A model generated the notes under the pieces. The model saw only the letters and a list, made by a program, of their open reading frames with translations, was not told the DNA's origin and made no database searches. This document shows, one piece after another, positions 28,729 through 36,249 of a stretch of DNA of 64,000 nt. Where the stretch lies: positions 45,725 to 109,724 of the IMG/VR virus record IMGVR_UViG_3300017925_000001; one strand, written 5' to 3'. Numbering within the stretch: the stretch's first letter is position 1; each line of letters begins with the position of its first letter. Origin of the DNA: a virus. The position numbers were made by a program, and so were the translations under genes.

Positions 28729-29496
28729 ATGCCAGAGCCAAAGATTTTGTTTTTGGATATAGAGACGTTTCCCAACCTTGGGTACGTCTGGGGCAAATAC
28801 GACCAGAATGTCATTCGTTACACGCAGCAAAGTTGTATCGCTACCTTCGTAGCAAAGTGGGCAGGGAAGAAAGAGATCATCACTAAAGCTTTGCCAGATT
28901 ATGCTGGGTACAAGCCCGGTTCATACAGTGACAAGGCAATTGTTTTGGATCTCTGGAAACTGTTTGATGAGGCAGACATAATCGTCGCACATAATGGGGA
29001 TCAGTTTGATGTGAAAGTGGTGGTGGGCCGCTTTATCCTCCATAATATGCGCCCTCCAAGCCCGTTTAAAACAATTGATACCAAGAAACTCACCAAAGAA
29101 GTTGCTCGTTATAATTCGAACGCTTTGGACGATCTCTGCGGCCAGCTTTTCGAAACGCACAAGATCAAGACGGACTTCGATTTGTGGGAAGGTTGCATCA
29201 ATGGTGATCCGAAGTGTTGGGCAAACATGGTCAAGTACAACAAGGTAGATGTTCTTTTGTTGGAAAAACTGTATTATCGTTTAGCTCCTTTTGCAAAGAC
29301 ACATCCGAACCTGACCTTCTGGACTCGTGGAGAATGCCCCAAGTGTGGCGGTCATAACGTTCAGTACCGAGGGGTTGCCCGGTGTATCACTCGGCAATAC
29401 CAGAGATTCCAGTGCAACGACTGTGGCAGCTGGGGTCGGGTTGCGAAGAGCGATAAAGGTGCTGGCACCAAAACGGTTAACGTTCCAATTTGTTAA
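28729..29496 (+). CDS. DnaQ-like 3-5 exonuclease with C-terminal zinc ribbon
   Basis: 255 aa, RNase-H-fold DEDD nuclease. Exo I is FLDIET (residues 8-13), Exo II AHNGDQFD (about 87-94), Exo III KYNKVDVLLLEKLY (about 168-181, Y-x3-D). The last 60 residues add a zinc ribbon, CPKCGGHNVQ then FQCNDCG, probably for nucleic-acid binding. First gene behind the promoter at 28659. It could degrade host or damaged DNA, or proofread; which one cannot be told. Nuclease fold very likely. Confidence 0.78.
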   Translation: MPEPKILFLDIETFPNLGYVWGKYDQNVIRYTQQSCIATFVAKWAGKKEIITKALPDYAGYKPGSYSDKAIVLDLWKLFDEADIIVAHNGDQFDVKVVVGRFILHNMRPPSPFKTIDTKKLTKEVARYNSNALDDLCGQLFETHKIKTDFDLWEGCINGDPKCWANMVKYNKVDVLLLEKLYYRLAPFAKTHPNLTFWTRGECPKCGGHNVQYRGVARCITRQYQRFQCNDCGSWGRVAKSDKGAGTKTVNVPIC

Positions 29497-29514
29497 CAAA
29501 AGGAGACTCAGTAA

Positions 29515-29688
29515 ATGTCACAAGTGGAGTACATAGTACGTGTAGAGGGAATGCACAATTCATTTGGTCTTGGAGAAAAGATCGGTGATGGCATTACCCT
29601 CTTTAGGGCCGGTATGTATAACCTCACAGCAGAAGAAATCGACGCGAAGGTGAAGCAGACTCGGGCTCGGAAAGTCGAGAAGCTTTGA
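29515..29688 (+). CDS. small hypothetical protein
   Basis: 57 aa, not recognised; mixed charge and no membrane segment. Clear ribosome site AAGGAGACTCAGTAA before ATG 29515. The stop overlaps the next start (TGATG), so it belongs to the same operon as the exonuclease and dNMP kinase. Confidence 0.6.
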   Translation: MSQVEYIVRVEGMHNSFGLGEKIGDGITLFRAGMYNLTAEEIDAKVKQTRARKVEKL

Positions 29689-29816
29689 TGGAATATATTG
29701 AAGCAGCTTTTTCCCTCCTCATCGTCCTTGCAGTTGTGGGGACAATCATCCTCAGTCTCTATGGTGCGATCTCGGCGCTCGTCTGGCTTACGCGCTACAT
29801 TTGGTGGAAGCGATGA
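29688..29816 (+). CDS. 42-aa single-pass membrane protein
   Basis: One strongly hydrophobic helix (residues about 6-35, with LLIVLAVVGTIILSLYGAIS) and a basic C-terminus (WWKR). Start overlaps the preceding stop by TGATG; stop overlaps the dNMP kinase start by ATGA. It could be a small holin-like or membrane-modulating protein; no specific evidence. Confidence 0.55.
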   Translation: MEYIEAAFSLLIVLAVVGTIILSLYGAISALVWLTRYIWWKR

Positions 29817-30523
29817 TTATTGGGCCAGTGATTCACTCGGTGATCCTAGGCTACGGACATCGCGCTCGTTCTGGAAAAGACACCGCAGCCTCGATTATTA
29901 TCAAAGAACGCGGAGCAGAGTTTGACATACGCCGATATAGTTTTGCAAGTGAATTGAAGGCTGAGGTCAACCACAACGCTATGAAGGCTGGCGGCATGAA
30001 GAATTTGTTCGCTGACGGTCTACGCTTGGAAGGTTGCGGGTATATGCAGGAGAATGAAGAACTCCTGCGACTACCAGAATGGGTACAAATGGACCCCAGT
30101 CCCGATATGAGCGATCCCGAATGCCCATATGGCAAGCAACGCTCGCTCTTGCAATTTTGGGGAACAAACCTTAGACGATCAGTGAACGAAAACTACTGGC
30201 TCAACAAAGTGAAGCAGCGTATTGCCGATGAAAAACCACAGATCGCCCTGATCACAGACTTGCGTTTTTTAAACGAAGTGAATTTTATACTCACATACGG
30301 GGAAGTGATTCGCATCGACCGTCCTGGTCTCCCGCCTCTCAGTGAGGCGCACGAATCAGAGCTAGCTTTGGCCAATTATGATGGTTGGTCCGACATTATC
30401 AAGAACAATGGCACGCTGAACGAGTTCAAGGAAAAGGTTCTCTTCAGCTTTGACATGTTGCTTTCAGCAGTTCCGCAAGAGCACCGAACAGAGGAACCGA
30501 AAGGTACGGTGGTGAAGGTGTAA
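29813..30523 (+). CDS. deoxynucleoside monophosphate kinase
   Basis: 236 aa from ATG 29813. The P-loop is GHRARSGKDT (residues about 14-23), the variant G-x4-GKDT loop of T4 gp1-type dNMP kinases, followed by a helix with RYSFASELK. LITDLRFLNEVNFI is the Walker-B-like and lid strand of the family, with an arginine-rich LRRSVNENYW segment earlier. It phosphorylates dNMPs to dNDPs for phage DNA synthesis. Kept with an exonuclease that may release dNMPs from host DNA. Confidence 0.8.
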   Translation: MIIGPVIHSVILGYGHRARSGKDTAASIIIKERGAEFDIRRYSFASELKAEVNHNAMKAGGMKNLFADGLRLEGCGYMQENEELLRLPEWVQMDPSPDMSDPECPYGKQRSLLQFWGTNLRRSVNENYWLNKVKQRIADEKPQIALITDLRFLNEVNFILTYGEVIRIDRPGLPPLSEAHESELALANYDGWSDIIKNNGTLNEFKEKVLFSFDMLLSAVPQEHRTEEPKGTVVKV

Positions 30524-30555
30524 TGCTCTGAACTGAGCACCTTCAAGGACTCACT

Positions 30556-31470
30556 ATGAAAAAGTATTTGCTACCGATCCTGCTGTGGGCCCTCCTCGGA
30601 TTGGCCTCGGCAACCGTCACACCAGCACAGAAAACATTGCAGCACAAGGCTACGCACACGATTGTCATGTCGAATGAGAAGGCACATGATGGAGCTGGTT
30701 GCTCCGCAACGGCAATCTCTGAACATGTCCTGCTCACTGCTGAGCACTGCAATGTCCCAGGCAGTGTGCTTTACCTTGATCAGAACAACAGACCTTACCA
30801 GCACCCGCTGGAGATCTCAGAGCGGTACCTGGATCATCAGGATCATATGCTCCTAGTTCTCCCAGGCGTCTCGTTCAAGAACTTCGTGGATTATGGCTCC
30901 GCTGCTCCTTTGAAGCAGGGTGACCATTACTATCTGTGGGGCAACCCAGGCTTGATTCGAGACCAGTACCGCGAGGGCTACGTCACCGGGTCAATTGTTG
31001 ATCCGATCTATGAGATGGAGATTGATGCAGTCAGTTCCTTTCTCATGTTGAATGGACCTGTGATTGGTGGAGATTCAGGCAGCGCAATATTCAGCGCCGA
31101 AGATGGCCACCTTGCAGGAGTCCTGACGTACGGGATGGAGTACGGTATGTTCGCAGGCGTCTATCCGCTCGCGTTCACAGCTGATCAGATCGCGCAGGCC
31201 GAGGGCGTAGGTTCATTCGTCTACTTGCCCGACACTCGCCCGGTCGTCAATGTCAATGCTACTGCAGCTCACTCTGTAGTCGATCATAGCGAAGCTCCTC
31301 TGTGGGCTCTGGTGTGGTTGTTCGCAGTCTGCATCTTGTGGTACACGCTGGGTGGCGTGTTCAAGACACTAGCCAAGGGCATACGCGGGGCAGCAGGGCC
31401 GGTCTGGAAGGCAATGAAGTACGTGGGGCGGCTGTTCAAAACTGCATACCAAACTTTAAAGAAAATATAA
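30556..31470 (+). CDS. membrane-anchored trypsin-like serine protease
   Basis: 304 aa. Signal peptide at residues 1-20 (LLPILLWALLGLASA). Chymotrypsin-fold triad: His in VLLTAEHC (about 60), Asp in LDHQDHMLLVLPG (about 97), Ser in GGDSGSAIF (about 174). A transmembrane helix (LWALVWLFAVCILWYTLGG, about 252-270) and a basic C-terminal tail follow. It should act outside the cytoplasmic membrane; target unknown (host envelope or competing phage proteins are possible). An exported protease in a phage early operon is unusual. Confidence 0.75.
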   Translation: MKKYLLPILLWALLGLASATVTPAQKTLQHKATHTIVMSNEKAHDGAGCSATAISEHVLLTAEHCNVPGSVLYLDQNNRPYQHPLEISERYLDHQDHMLLVLPGVSFKNFVDYGSAAPLKQGDHYYLWGNPGLIRDQYREGYVTGSIVDPIYEMEIDAVSSFLMLNGPVIGGDSGSAIFSAEDGHLAGVLTYGMEYGMFAGVYPLAFTADQIAQAEGVGSFVYLPDTRPVVNVNATAAHSVVDHSEAPLWALVWLFAVCILWYTLGGVFKTLAKGIRGAAGPVWKAMKYVGRLFKTAYQTLKKI

Positions 31471-31476
31471 TTACAT

Positions 31477-31547
31477 CTCCCGGGGTTGCTCCTGGGGGCT
31501 AGGGCCCTAGCGTGACTCCATCGCGTTGGGGCCTGTCCTATGGAGGG
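31477..31547 (+). promoter_or_regulatory. two-hairpin pseudoknot element, copy E
   Basis: Hairpin 1 is CCCGGG (31479-31484)/CCTGGG (31491-31496) with loop GTTGCT, identical to copy D. Hairpin 2 is a longer imperfect stem (31502-31512 with 31522-31534) with loop TGACTCCAT. CTCCAT in the loop is complementary over 6 bases to ATGGAG at 31540-31545, overlapping the GGAGGG ribosome site of the HNH gene at 31552. The stem sequence differs from the other copies, but the layout and the loop-to-site pairing are kept. Confidence 0.68.
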
Positions 31548-31551
31548 ACAC

Positions 31552-32265
31552 ATGATTCACATCAATGTAATGACTGCAGCTTTGCGAAATGTTCTCAACG
31601 CTCGAAATTGGCGCAGAAAATACCCTGAGAAATCTCGTTCTAGTGCTCTTGCATACTACTACGCAAACCGTGCTGTGGCCCTTGAACGCAGGCACGTTTA
31701 TTGCAAAGAGAATCCTGAGAAGGTCCGTGCATGTAGTCGTGCATCAGCTCGGATATGGCGCAAGGAACACCCTGAGAAAGTAAGAGAGAACACTCGTGCT
31801 TGGGCCAAGGCACATCCTGATAAAGTGCGTGAGAAATCCCGTGTATGGTATCAGGCCCACCCCGAAACACGGCAAGCATGGGAGAAAGCGCATCCTGAGA
31901 AAAGAAAAGAAATTGAGCATAAATACAGGAGACTGCACCCAGAAAAAGTACGTGAGAAACAACGTGTACGACGCGCTCGCAAATTAAATGCAGGTGGCTC
32001 TTTTACAAACTTGCAATTTAAGCAACTCTGCGCTTCATTCGGAAACACATGTCTCTGCTGCAAGAGAAGTGAAGTAGAACTTGCATCTTTGGGTTTCACA
32101 CTTGTACCTGATCATGTAGTTGCACTGTCACGTGGCGGTAGCAACGATATCATCAATATTCAACCGCTCTGCGGACCTTGCAACGCTCGTAAACAGACCA
32201 AACACATTGATTATCGAAAGGAAACAGAAATATGTCAGGCACAAGCTATGAAGGCAAACCAATAA
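31552..32265 (+). CDS. HNH endonuclease with tandem PEKVR repeats
   Basis: 237 aa from ATG 31552. Residues about 20-140 contain at least seven copies of a 14-16-residue unit built around (H/N)PEKVRE(K/N), basic helices that probably bind DNA. The C-terminal nuclease has CLCCKRSEVEL, VPDHVVALSRGGSNDIINIQ (HNH core) and LCGPCNARK (last His replaced by a Cys/Asn-type end, zinc-bound). Directly behind element E; the end overlaps the next gene by 34 bases. Free-standing mobile endonuclease. Confidence 0.82.
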   Translation: MIHINVMTAALRNVLNARNWRRKYPEKSRSSALAYYYANRAVALERRHVYCKENPEKVRACSRASARIWRKEHPEKVRENTRAWAKAHPDKVREKSRVWYQAHPETRQAWEKAHPEKRKEIEHKYRRLHPEKVREKQRVRRARKLNAGGSFTNLQFKQLCASFGNTCLCCKRSEVELASLGFTLVPDHVVALSRGGSNDIINIQPLCGPCNARKQTKHIDYRKETEICQAQAMKANQ

Positions 32266-32588
32266 ATGTAGCAGATCAGGTCTCTATCCTTGGCGGAGTT
32301 CAGTCCATCACAGGTAGTGCGCCTAGCACAGCCTCAGTTGTTCTCCAGGGAATTTATGGGGAAACCTTCACTGTGCAAGCGAGGGACTGCACTTCGGTCC
32401 AGCACACTTCAGGCGCTGCTATGTCCAAGAATGGTAAATTATTCACAACGGCGGATCGCGTTACGGCCAACGGAATCGTCACTGCGGTCACAGGGTCTGG
32501 TGTCACTGCTCAGGTCACTGTGCTTTTAGACGAATCTCAGCTTTCCGTGACAGTTTACGCGGGATCTGTACATTCGAACGCGGCGTAG
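32232..32588 (+). CDS. beta-rich hypothetical protein
   Basis: 118 aa, Val/Thr/Ser/Gly-rich with regular beta alternation, resembling small phage structural or tail accessory proteins. Starts inside the end of the HNH gene with AAGGAAAC upstream. Not recognised; the overlap suggests the HNH gene was inserted just ahead of it. Confidence 0.55.
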   Translation: MSGTSYEGKPINVADQVSILGGVQSITGSAPSTASVVLQGIYGETFTVQARDCTSVQHTSGAAMSKNGKLFTTADRVTANGIVTAVTGSGVTAQVTVLLDESQLSVTVYAGSVHSNAA

Positions 32589-32605
32589 GAAAAGGAAACT
32601 CAGAT

Positions 32606-33340
32606 ATGAGCAGCACACCCACAGTCACACCTGTAGTCACCCAAAGCTGGTTCAAGGTCCATGAAAGGCTTTTAATAGTCCTCATGGTCCTTTTAGCCGG
32701 GTCTTGGGGTTATTCCAAGTACGCAGATGCGTCAGCTTCTAAGGCAGAAACAAGAGCAACCGTAGCTGAGCAGGCCTTGGAGTCTCAAAAAGAGAATAAT
32801 GCCGCTATGGCCCTTCAGACCGCGCAGGTAATCGCGCAGTATCAAACCATGTGTCAGTCTCTAGCCGCCCAGACTAGCGCCCTGCAGGCCTCCCTGACGC
32901 AGCGGCAGGCTACCCTGGCCAAGCAGGTAACTGTAGATGCTAATCTGCCCCTGTCAGGCCTAGCACAGCGCTGGCAGACCTTGCTTCCCACGGTTACCCC
33001 CACGGTTACCCCGGTAGGCATAGGGCTTACTTCCCAAGAGGCCCATGATACAGTCGCAGCCTTGGAACAAATCTCTGTTCTCCAATCGAATCTAAAGGAT
33101 ACGCAGTCTGACCTAGGGGCAACCCAAGGCGCGCTGGGGCAAGCCAACACTGTGATTTCCGACCAAACCAAACAAATCACAGGACTTAACCTAGAAATAA
33201 GCGATCAAACTAAGACTTGCACTGCACAGGTTGCTGCTGCCAAGGCCGAAGGCCGCAAAGGGAAAATACGATGGTTTAAAATAGGCTTCGTCAGCGGCTT
33301 TGTAGCGGGCCTCTGGGGAGGACATTCAGCGGGTTTGTAA
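32606..33340 (+). CDS. membrane protein with coiled-coil, spanin-like layout
   Basis: 244 aa. One transmembrane helix near residues 20-38 (RLLIVLMVLLAGSWGYS), a long Gln/Ala/Thr-rich coiled coil, a Pro/Val hinge (TPTVTPVG, about 130-140), more coiled coil, and a final hydrophobic Gly-rich segment (FVSGFVAGLWGGHSAGL). It could bridge or sense the envelope during lysis. No sequence family recognised. Confidence 0.5.
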   Translation: MSSTPTVTPVVTQSWFKVHERLLIVLMVLLAGSWGYSKYADASASKAETRATVAEQALESQKENNAAMALQTAQVIAQYQTMCQSLAAQTSALQASLTQRQATLAKQVTVDANLPLSGLAQRWQTLLPTVTPTVTPVGIGLTSQEAHDTVAALEQISVLQSNLKDTQSDLGATQGALGQANTVISDQTKQITGLNLEISDQTKTCTAQVAAAKAEGRKGKIRWFKIGFVSGFVAGLWGGHSAGL

Positions 33341-33350
33341 AGGAGGCCCC

Positions 33351-33497
33351 ATGCTCACCAAAGCAGAGAAGCAGGAGATTATAGAACGCGCTCACACAGA
33401 CAAAACATTCTGCAAGGCTCTGCTCAAAGAGCTTGTGAGGCTGGCAGTAGCAAATGATTCAGATGTATTAGAGAAAGCCTTGAAGAGAATCAAGTAG
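33351..33497 (+). CDS. 48-aa helical hypothetical protein
   Basis: Small all-helical charged protein starting at ATG 33351 after AAAGGAGGCCCC, an excellent ribosome site. Not recognised. Last + strand gene before the convergent terminator. Confidence 0.65.
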   Translation: MLTKAEKQEIIERAHTDKTFCKALLKELVRLAVANDSDVLEKALKRIK

Positions 33498-33513
33498 TTT
33501 AGAAACAAGAATA

Positions 33514-33566
33514 GCCCCTCAAGGGCATCCTAAGACAACTAGGGTGCTCTTGAGGGGCCTTTTTTT
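33514..33566 (+). terminator. convergent rho-independent terminator
   Basis: A 17-bp stem GCCCCTCAAGGGCATCC/GGGTGCTCTTGAGGGGC (two imperfect pairs) with an 11-nt loop, followed on the + strand by seven T (33560-33566). It closes the + strand block. On the - strand the downstream sequence is only moderately T-rich, so bidirectional action is likely but less sure. Confidence 0.9.
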
Positions 33567-33575
33567 GTGCCCAAA

Positions 33576-33719
33576 TTAACATCTGGGCTTTGCTCTGTTC
33601 TCCTCTTCACTGTCAGGTGTGTACTTTGATCCTCCAGCGAGTATGCTCGCTTCTAAAAGATCGAGGGCTTCCCTGAGGTTTTTGATCTGTTGCAGCAATT
33701 TGTTCCTAGCTTCGATCAT
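33576..33719 (-). CDS. 47-aa helical protein overlapping the ClpB-like gene end
   Basis: Starts at an ATG inside the last codons of the AAA+ ATPase gene with AAGGAGGACC 10 bases upstream. The product is a single amphipathic helix with an acidic tail. Not recognised; last gene of the - strand block. Confidence 0.55.
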   Translation of the reverse strand: MIEARNKLLQQIKNLREALDLLEASILAGGSKYTPDSEEENRAKPRC

Positions 33720-34806
33720 TGATTGTTGGTCCTCCTTGGGAAATGAATTCGAACCCCGTGCCGTCCTTGTAGTCGATGATGATTTTGTCGTCCTTGTTAA
33801 TTTGCTCGCTGAGTACGAGCTTGGCCAGTGGTTTCTGGATGTACTTCTCTATGGTGCGCTTGATAGGGCGCGCTCCATAGGCTTTATCGAAGCCTTCTTT
33901 GAGCAAGAAGCGTCTAGCTGATGGAGAAACAAAAAATTCAAAGCGAGGTACAGGGGGCCTTACCTTTAGGCTTGTAGTGGTTAGATCCGAAGCAAGCACT
34001 ATAGAGCAGGGAGTACCCAGCACCCACAGGCGATATGCTAAGTCCCGCAGCTCGAAGTCTAAGACCTGATCTGTTTGCTCTTTGGTAAGAGCGGTAAAGG
34101 TAACAATATGCTGAATACGGTTTAAGAATTCTGGGCTGAATTTACTCTTAGCTGCACTCAGAGCAATTTGCTCAAGGCGTGCTTGGTCTTTTTCATCAGA
34201 CAGCTCAGCGAATCCTATGCCTCTGTTTGCCATTTCTCTTGCGCCTAGATTGGAGGTTAGTACTATTATTGTTTTGGAGAAATCTACAGTCCGATTATCT
34301 CCTAGAGTCAGAGAGGCGCTGTCAAGAATTCCTAATAAAAGTTTCCACAAAGAATCTGAAGCTTTCTCCACCTCATCTATGAGAAGAATAGAAAGTTTCA
34401 TTTCCTCTGTATGGTACTTATCTAATCTTTCTTGTTCTAGCATAGGATGGCATTCTCTGAATCCTAAATATCCGGGGGGACTTCCTACTAACTTTGCGAT
34501 TTCGTGATCGTGTTGAAACTCAGCACAATCAATTCTTATGCATGCCTTTTTATTTCCTAGTAACGCTTCAGCAAGTGTTTCACATACAAAAGTTTTACCG
34601 CAGCCAGTTGGGCCTAAGAACAAAGCTATTCCTGCAGGTTTGCTTGGATCACTAAAACCAGATTGATGTGCTTCGAAAATGTCAATCAATACCTGCACAG
34701 CTTTTTCCTGCCCTACAATCTTGTTGGAGAATTGTTGTTGGAGAAGTTTAGAACGCTTGCTAGTCTGCGTAATATCTAAAGCTCGTTGTGCTCCTGCTGC
34801 GGACAT
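33706..34806 (-). CDS. ClpB/ClpA-type AAA+ ATPase, single D2-like module
   Basis: 366 aa from ATG 34806 (MSAAGAQRALDI) with AAGGAG upstream. Walker A GPTGCGKT (65-72), pore-loop region GSPPGYLGF (about 108-116), Walker B ILLIDEVEKA (140-149), sensor-1 VLTSNLG, arginine finger FLNRI, and a C-terminal small domain with GARPIKRTIEKYI. This is the second AAA+ domain of Hsp100/Clp proteins without N-domain, D1 or an obvious IGF protease loop, so it is probably an unfoldase or remodeller. Possible roles are virion assembly or remodelling host complexes. Confidence 0.85.
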   Translation of the reverse strand: MSAAGAQRALDITQTSKRSKLLQQQFSNKIVGQEKAVQVLIDIFEAHQSGFSDPSKPAGIALFLGPTGCGKTFVCETLAEALLGNKKACIRIDCAEFQHDHEIAKLVGSPPGYLGFRECHPMLEQERLDKYHTEEMKLSILLIDEVEKASDSLWKLLLGILDSASLTLGDNRTVDFSKTIIVLTSNLGAREMANRGIGFAELSDEKDQARLEQIALSAAKSKFSPEFLNRIQHIVTFTALTKEQTDQVLDFELRDLAYRLWVLGTPCSIVLASDLTTTSLKVRPPVPRFEFFVSPSARRFLLKEGFDKAYGARPIKRTIEKYIQKPLAKLVLSEQINKDDKIIIDYKDGTGFEFISQGGPTINDRS

Positions 34807-34816
34807 AAAACTCTCC

Positions 34817-35323
34817 TTAAAGGCTCCTAATTTTAGCTGCTCGTGCGGCATGGGCTTCTTCGAAGGTATCAAAGACCCCAATGTGTTCTCGGATATTTGG
34901 TGCCGGATTCCAACGGGCTCGATAACGGCCTGTGCTTTTTATGAACGTTATGCCTTCTCCAGGGGTGCGCCCCGTTTTAACTGCATGTACCGTGTTGCTT
35001 CTCTTGGTTGCCCATTCCAGCTTGATAGCCCGACAGTCTGATTTTGGACCAAGGTGGTTTACTTCTGGCAGATCCATAGGATTTGGGATAAATGCCTTCG
35101 CAACCAAACGGTGGATAGCTAAACTGTGAGACTTGCCGTTCATGTAAAACTGGACTGTCATGTAGCCTCCAGTTCCCGGCCAAGTTTTTAGAAGCGTCTT
35201 TCCTGGGTGATGCTTGGTGGCTTCTTTTCGACGTACTTTTCCAAGGTCGCTCACTTCGTACGCTTCGAAGCCCTCTACAGTCTTCCAATTTTCTAATGCG
35301 CGCTGCGTACCTGCGTTGGCCAT
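34817..35323 (-). CDS. NUMOD4-HNH-AP2 homing endonuclease
   Basis: 168 aa. NUMOD4-like start (W-K-T-V-EGFEAYEVSDLGKVRR), HNH core (IPNPMDLPEVNHLGP then AIKLEWATKRSN), and an AP2-type C-terminal DNA-binding beta-sheet (STGRYRARWNPAPN, VFDTFEEAHAARAAK). Its first residues MANAGTQRALE are not part of the family and closely match MSAAGAQRALD of the AAA+ ATPase immediately downstream, as if the gene inserted into that start and kept a copy. Confidence 0.85.
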   Translation of the reverse strand: MANAGTQRALENWKTVEGFEAYEVSDLGKVRRKEATKHHPGKTLLKTWPGTGGYMTVQFYMNGKSHSLAIHRLVAKAFIPNPMDLPEVNHLGPKSDCRAIKLEWATKRSNTVHAVKTGRTPGEGITFIKSTGRYRARWNPAPNIREHIGVFDTFEEAHAARAAKIRSL

Positions 35324-35332
35324 GGGGCCTCC

Positions 35333-35566
35333 TTAGATTTCTTCTCTGGTTTCGTAGTCGAGCACAGGTTTATCCAAGGCTCGTAGCATGCGTTCCAAAA
35401 CTTCCCTCAGCTCTTCCGGGGTTTCCCCATGAGGGTGATCAGGTTCAACAATGATTAAAGGCTTATCCTCTATACCATAGTACGCCTCGTGAATTTGGTA
35501 CGCTATTTCTCCATCAAGTGCTCCTGGGTATACCCGGCGTACGACTCTGTGATTCCAATGGCTCAT
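35333..35566 (-). CDS. conserved phage hypothetical protein
   Basis: 77 aa of a small family I recognise from many phages by its start (MSHWNHRVVRR) and its EELREVLERMLRALDKPVLD segment; function unknown. The start lies inside the end of the secreted muramidase-like gene, with AAGGAGTACC upstream. Confidence 0.7.
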   Translation of the reverse strand: MSHWNHRVVRRVYPGALDGEIAYQIHEAYYGIEDKPLIIVEPDHPHGETPEELREVLERMLRALDKPVLDYETREEI

Positions 35567-36017
35567 ATAGGTACTCCTTCAAAGTTGTGCTCTGGGGAAC
35601 CCCCAGGCTGTGTGACAGGTTCTTGGCAAACACTCTCCAGTTACCCGCGTACTTCTTGGCCAACTGCTGCAGCGTCATATCCGTGGAGTAATGCTTGGAA
35701 TGCCCTTGGATGATGAGATTGATTTGTCGATACAAGGCCATCCACCCATCGGTGTCTGTAGCGAAGATGACATGGCGTCCCTTGCCTATTCCGCTCTGGC
35801 CTGCGTATTTGAAGCCTTTCACAGCCTTGATATCTCCCACATTGTGGTATCTGTTAGGAATTGATCCCTTCACATAGAAGCCTTCAGCTTTCGCAATAGC
35901 ATGTGCAAGACGTTCAACCTTCGTGAGGGGTTGTTCCGGCATTCGTACTGGGTATACTCCCGCCCATAGCAAGGGGGTCATCAGCAACCAAAGTAACAAC
36001 ATGAAAATCTTTCGCAT
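35514..36017 (-). CDS. secreted muramidase/transglycosylase-like protein
   Basis: 167 aa with signal peptide (MRKIFMLLLWLLMTPLLWA, residues 1-19). The mature domain has AHAIAKAEGFYV (likely catalytic Glu), NRYHNVGDIKAV, DTDGWMALYRQINL and a C-terminal LGVPQSTTLKEYL, the order seen in small lysozyme-fold enzymes of phages that recognise NNPGN(I/L)-type turns. It probably cleaves peptidoglycan in the periplasm and may be a second lysis enzyme beside the GH24 lysozyme. Confidence 0.62.
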   Translation of the reverse strand: MRKIFMLLLWLLMTPLLWAGVYPVRMPEQPLTKVERLAHAIAKAEGFYVKGSIPNRYHNVGDIKAVKGFKYAGQSGIGKGRHVIFATDTDGWMALYRQINLIIQGHSKHYSTDMTLQQLAKKYAGNWRVFAKNLSHSLGVPQSTTLKEYLYEPLESQSRTPGIPRST

Positions 36018-36030
36018 GAGGATTAACTCC

Positions 36031-36243
36031 TTATGTGGATTTTGGTTCCTCGTAATCTTGGCTCATATAGAAGTAGAGGAGCTTTATAGCAGCTTCCAGC
36101 TCTGCTTTCCGTTCTGTGTAAAAAGCAGTGCTTTTATCGTACGTTTCAAGGATGTTTAGTCCAGTCATCCATACGTCGTAAAGCTCCATCAGATGCTTTT
36201 GTCGAGGTCCTACCTCATCCATGAAACCTGTGTAGTCCGGCAT
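36031..36243 (-). CDS. hypothetical helical protein
   Basis: 70 aa, aromatic-rich and mostly helical (DVWMTGLNILETYD, ELEAAIKLLYFYM). Not recognised. In the lysis gene cluster; its start follows a good ribosome site (GAGGAACC). Confidence 0.55.
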   Translation of the reverse strand: MPDYTGFMDEVGPRQKHLMELYDVWMTGLNILETYDKSTAFYTERKAELEAAIKLLYFYMSQDYEEPKST

Positions 36244-36249
36244 GGTTCC

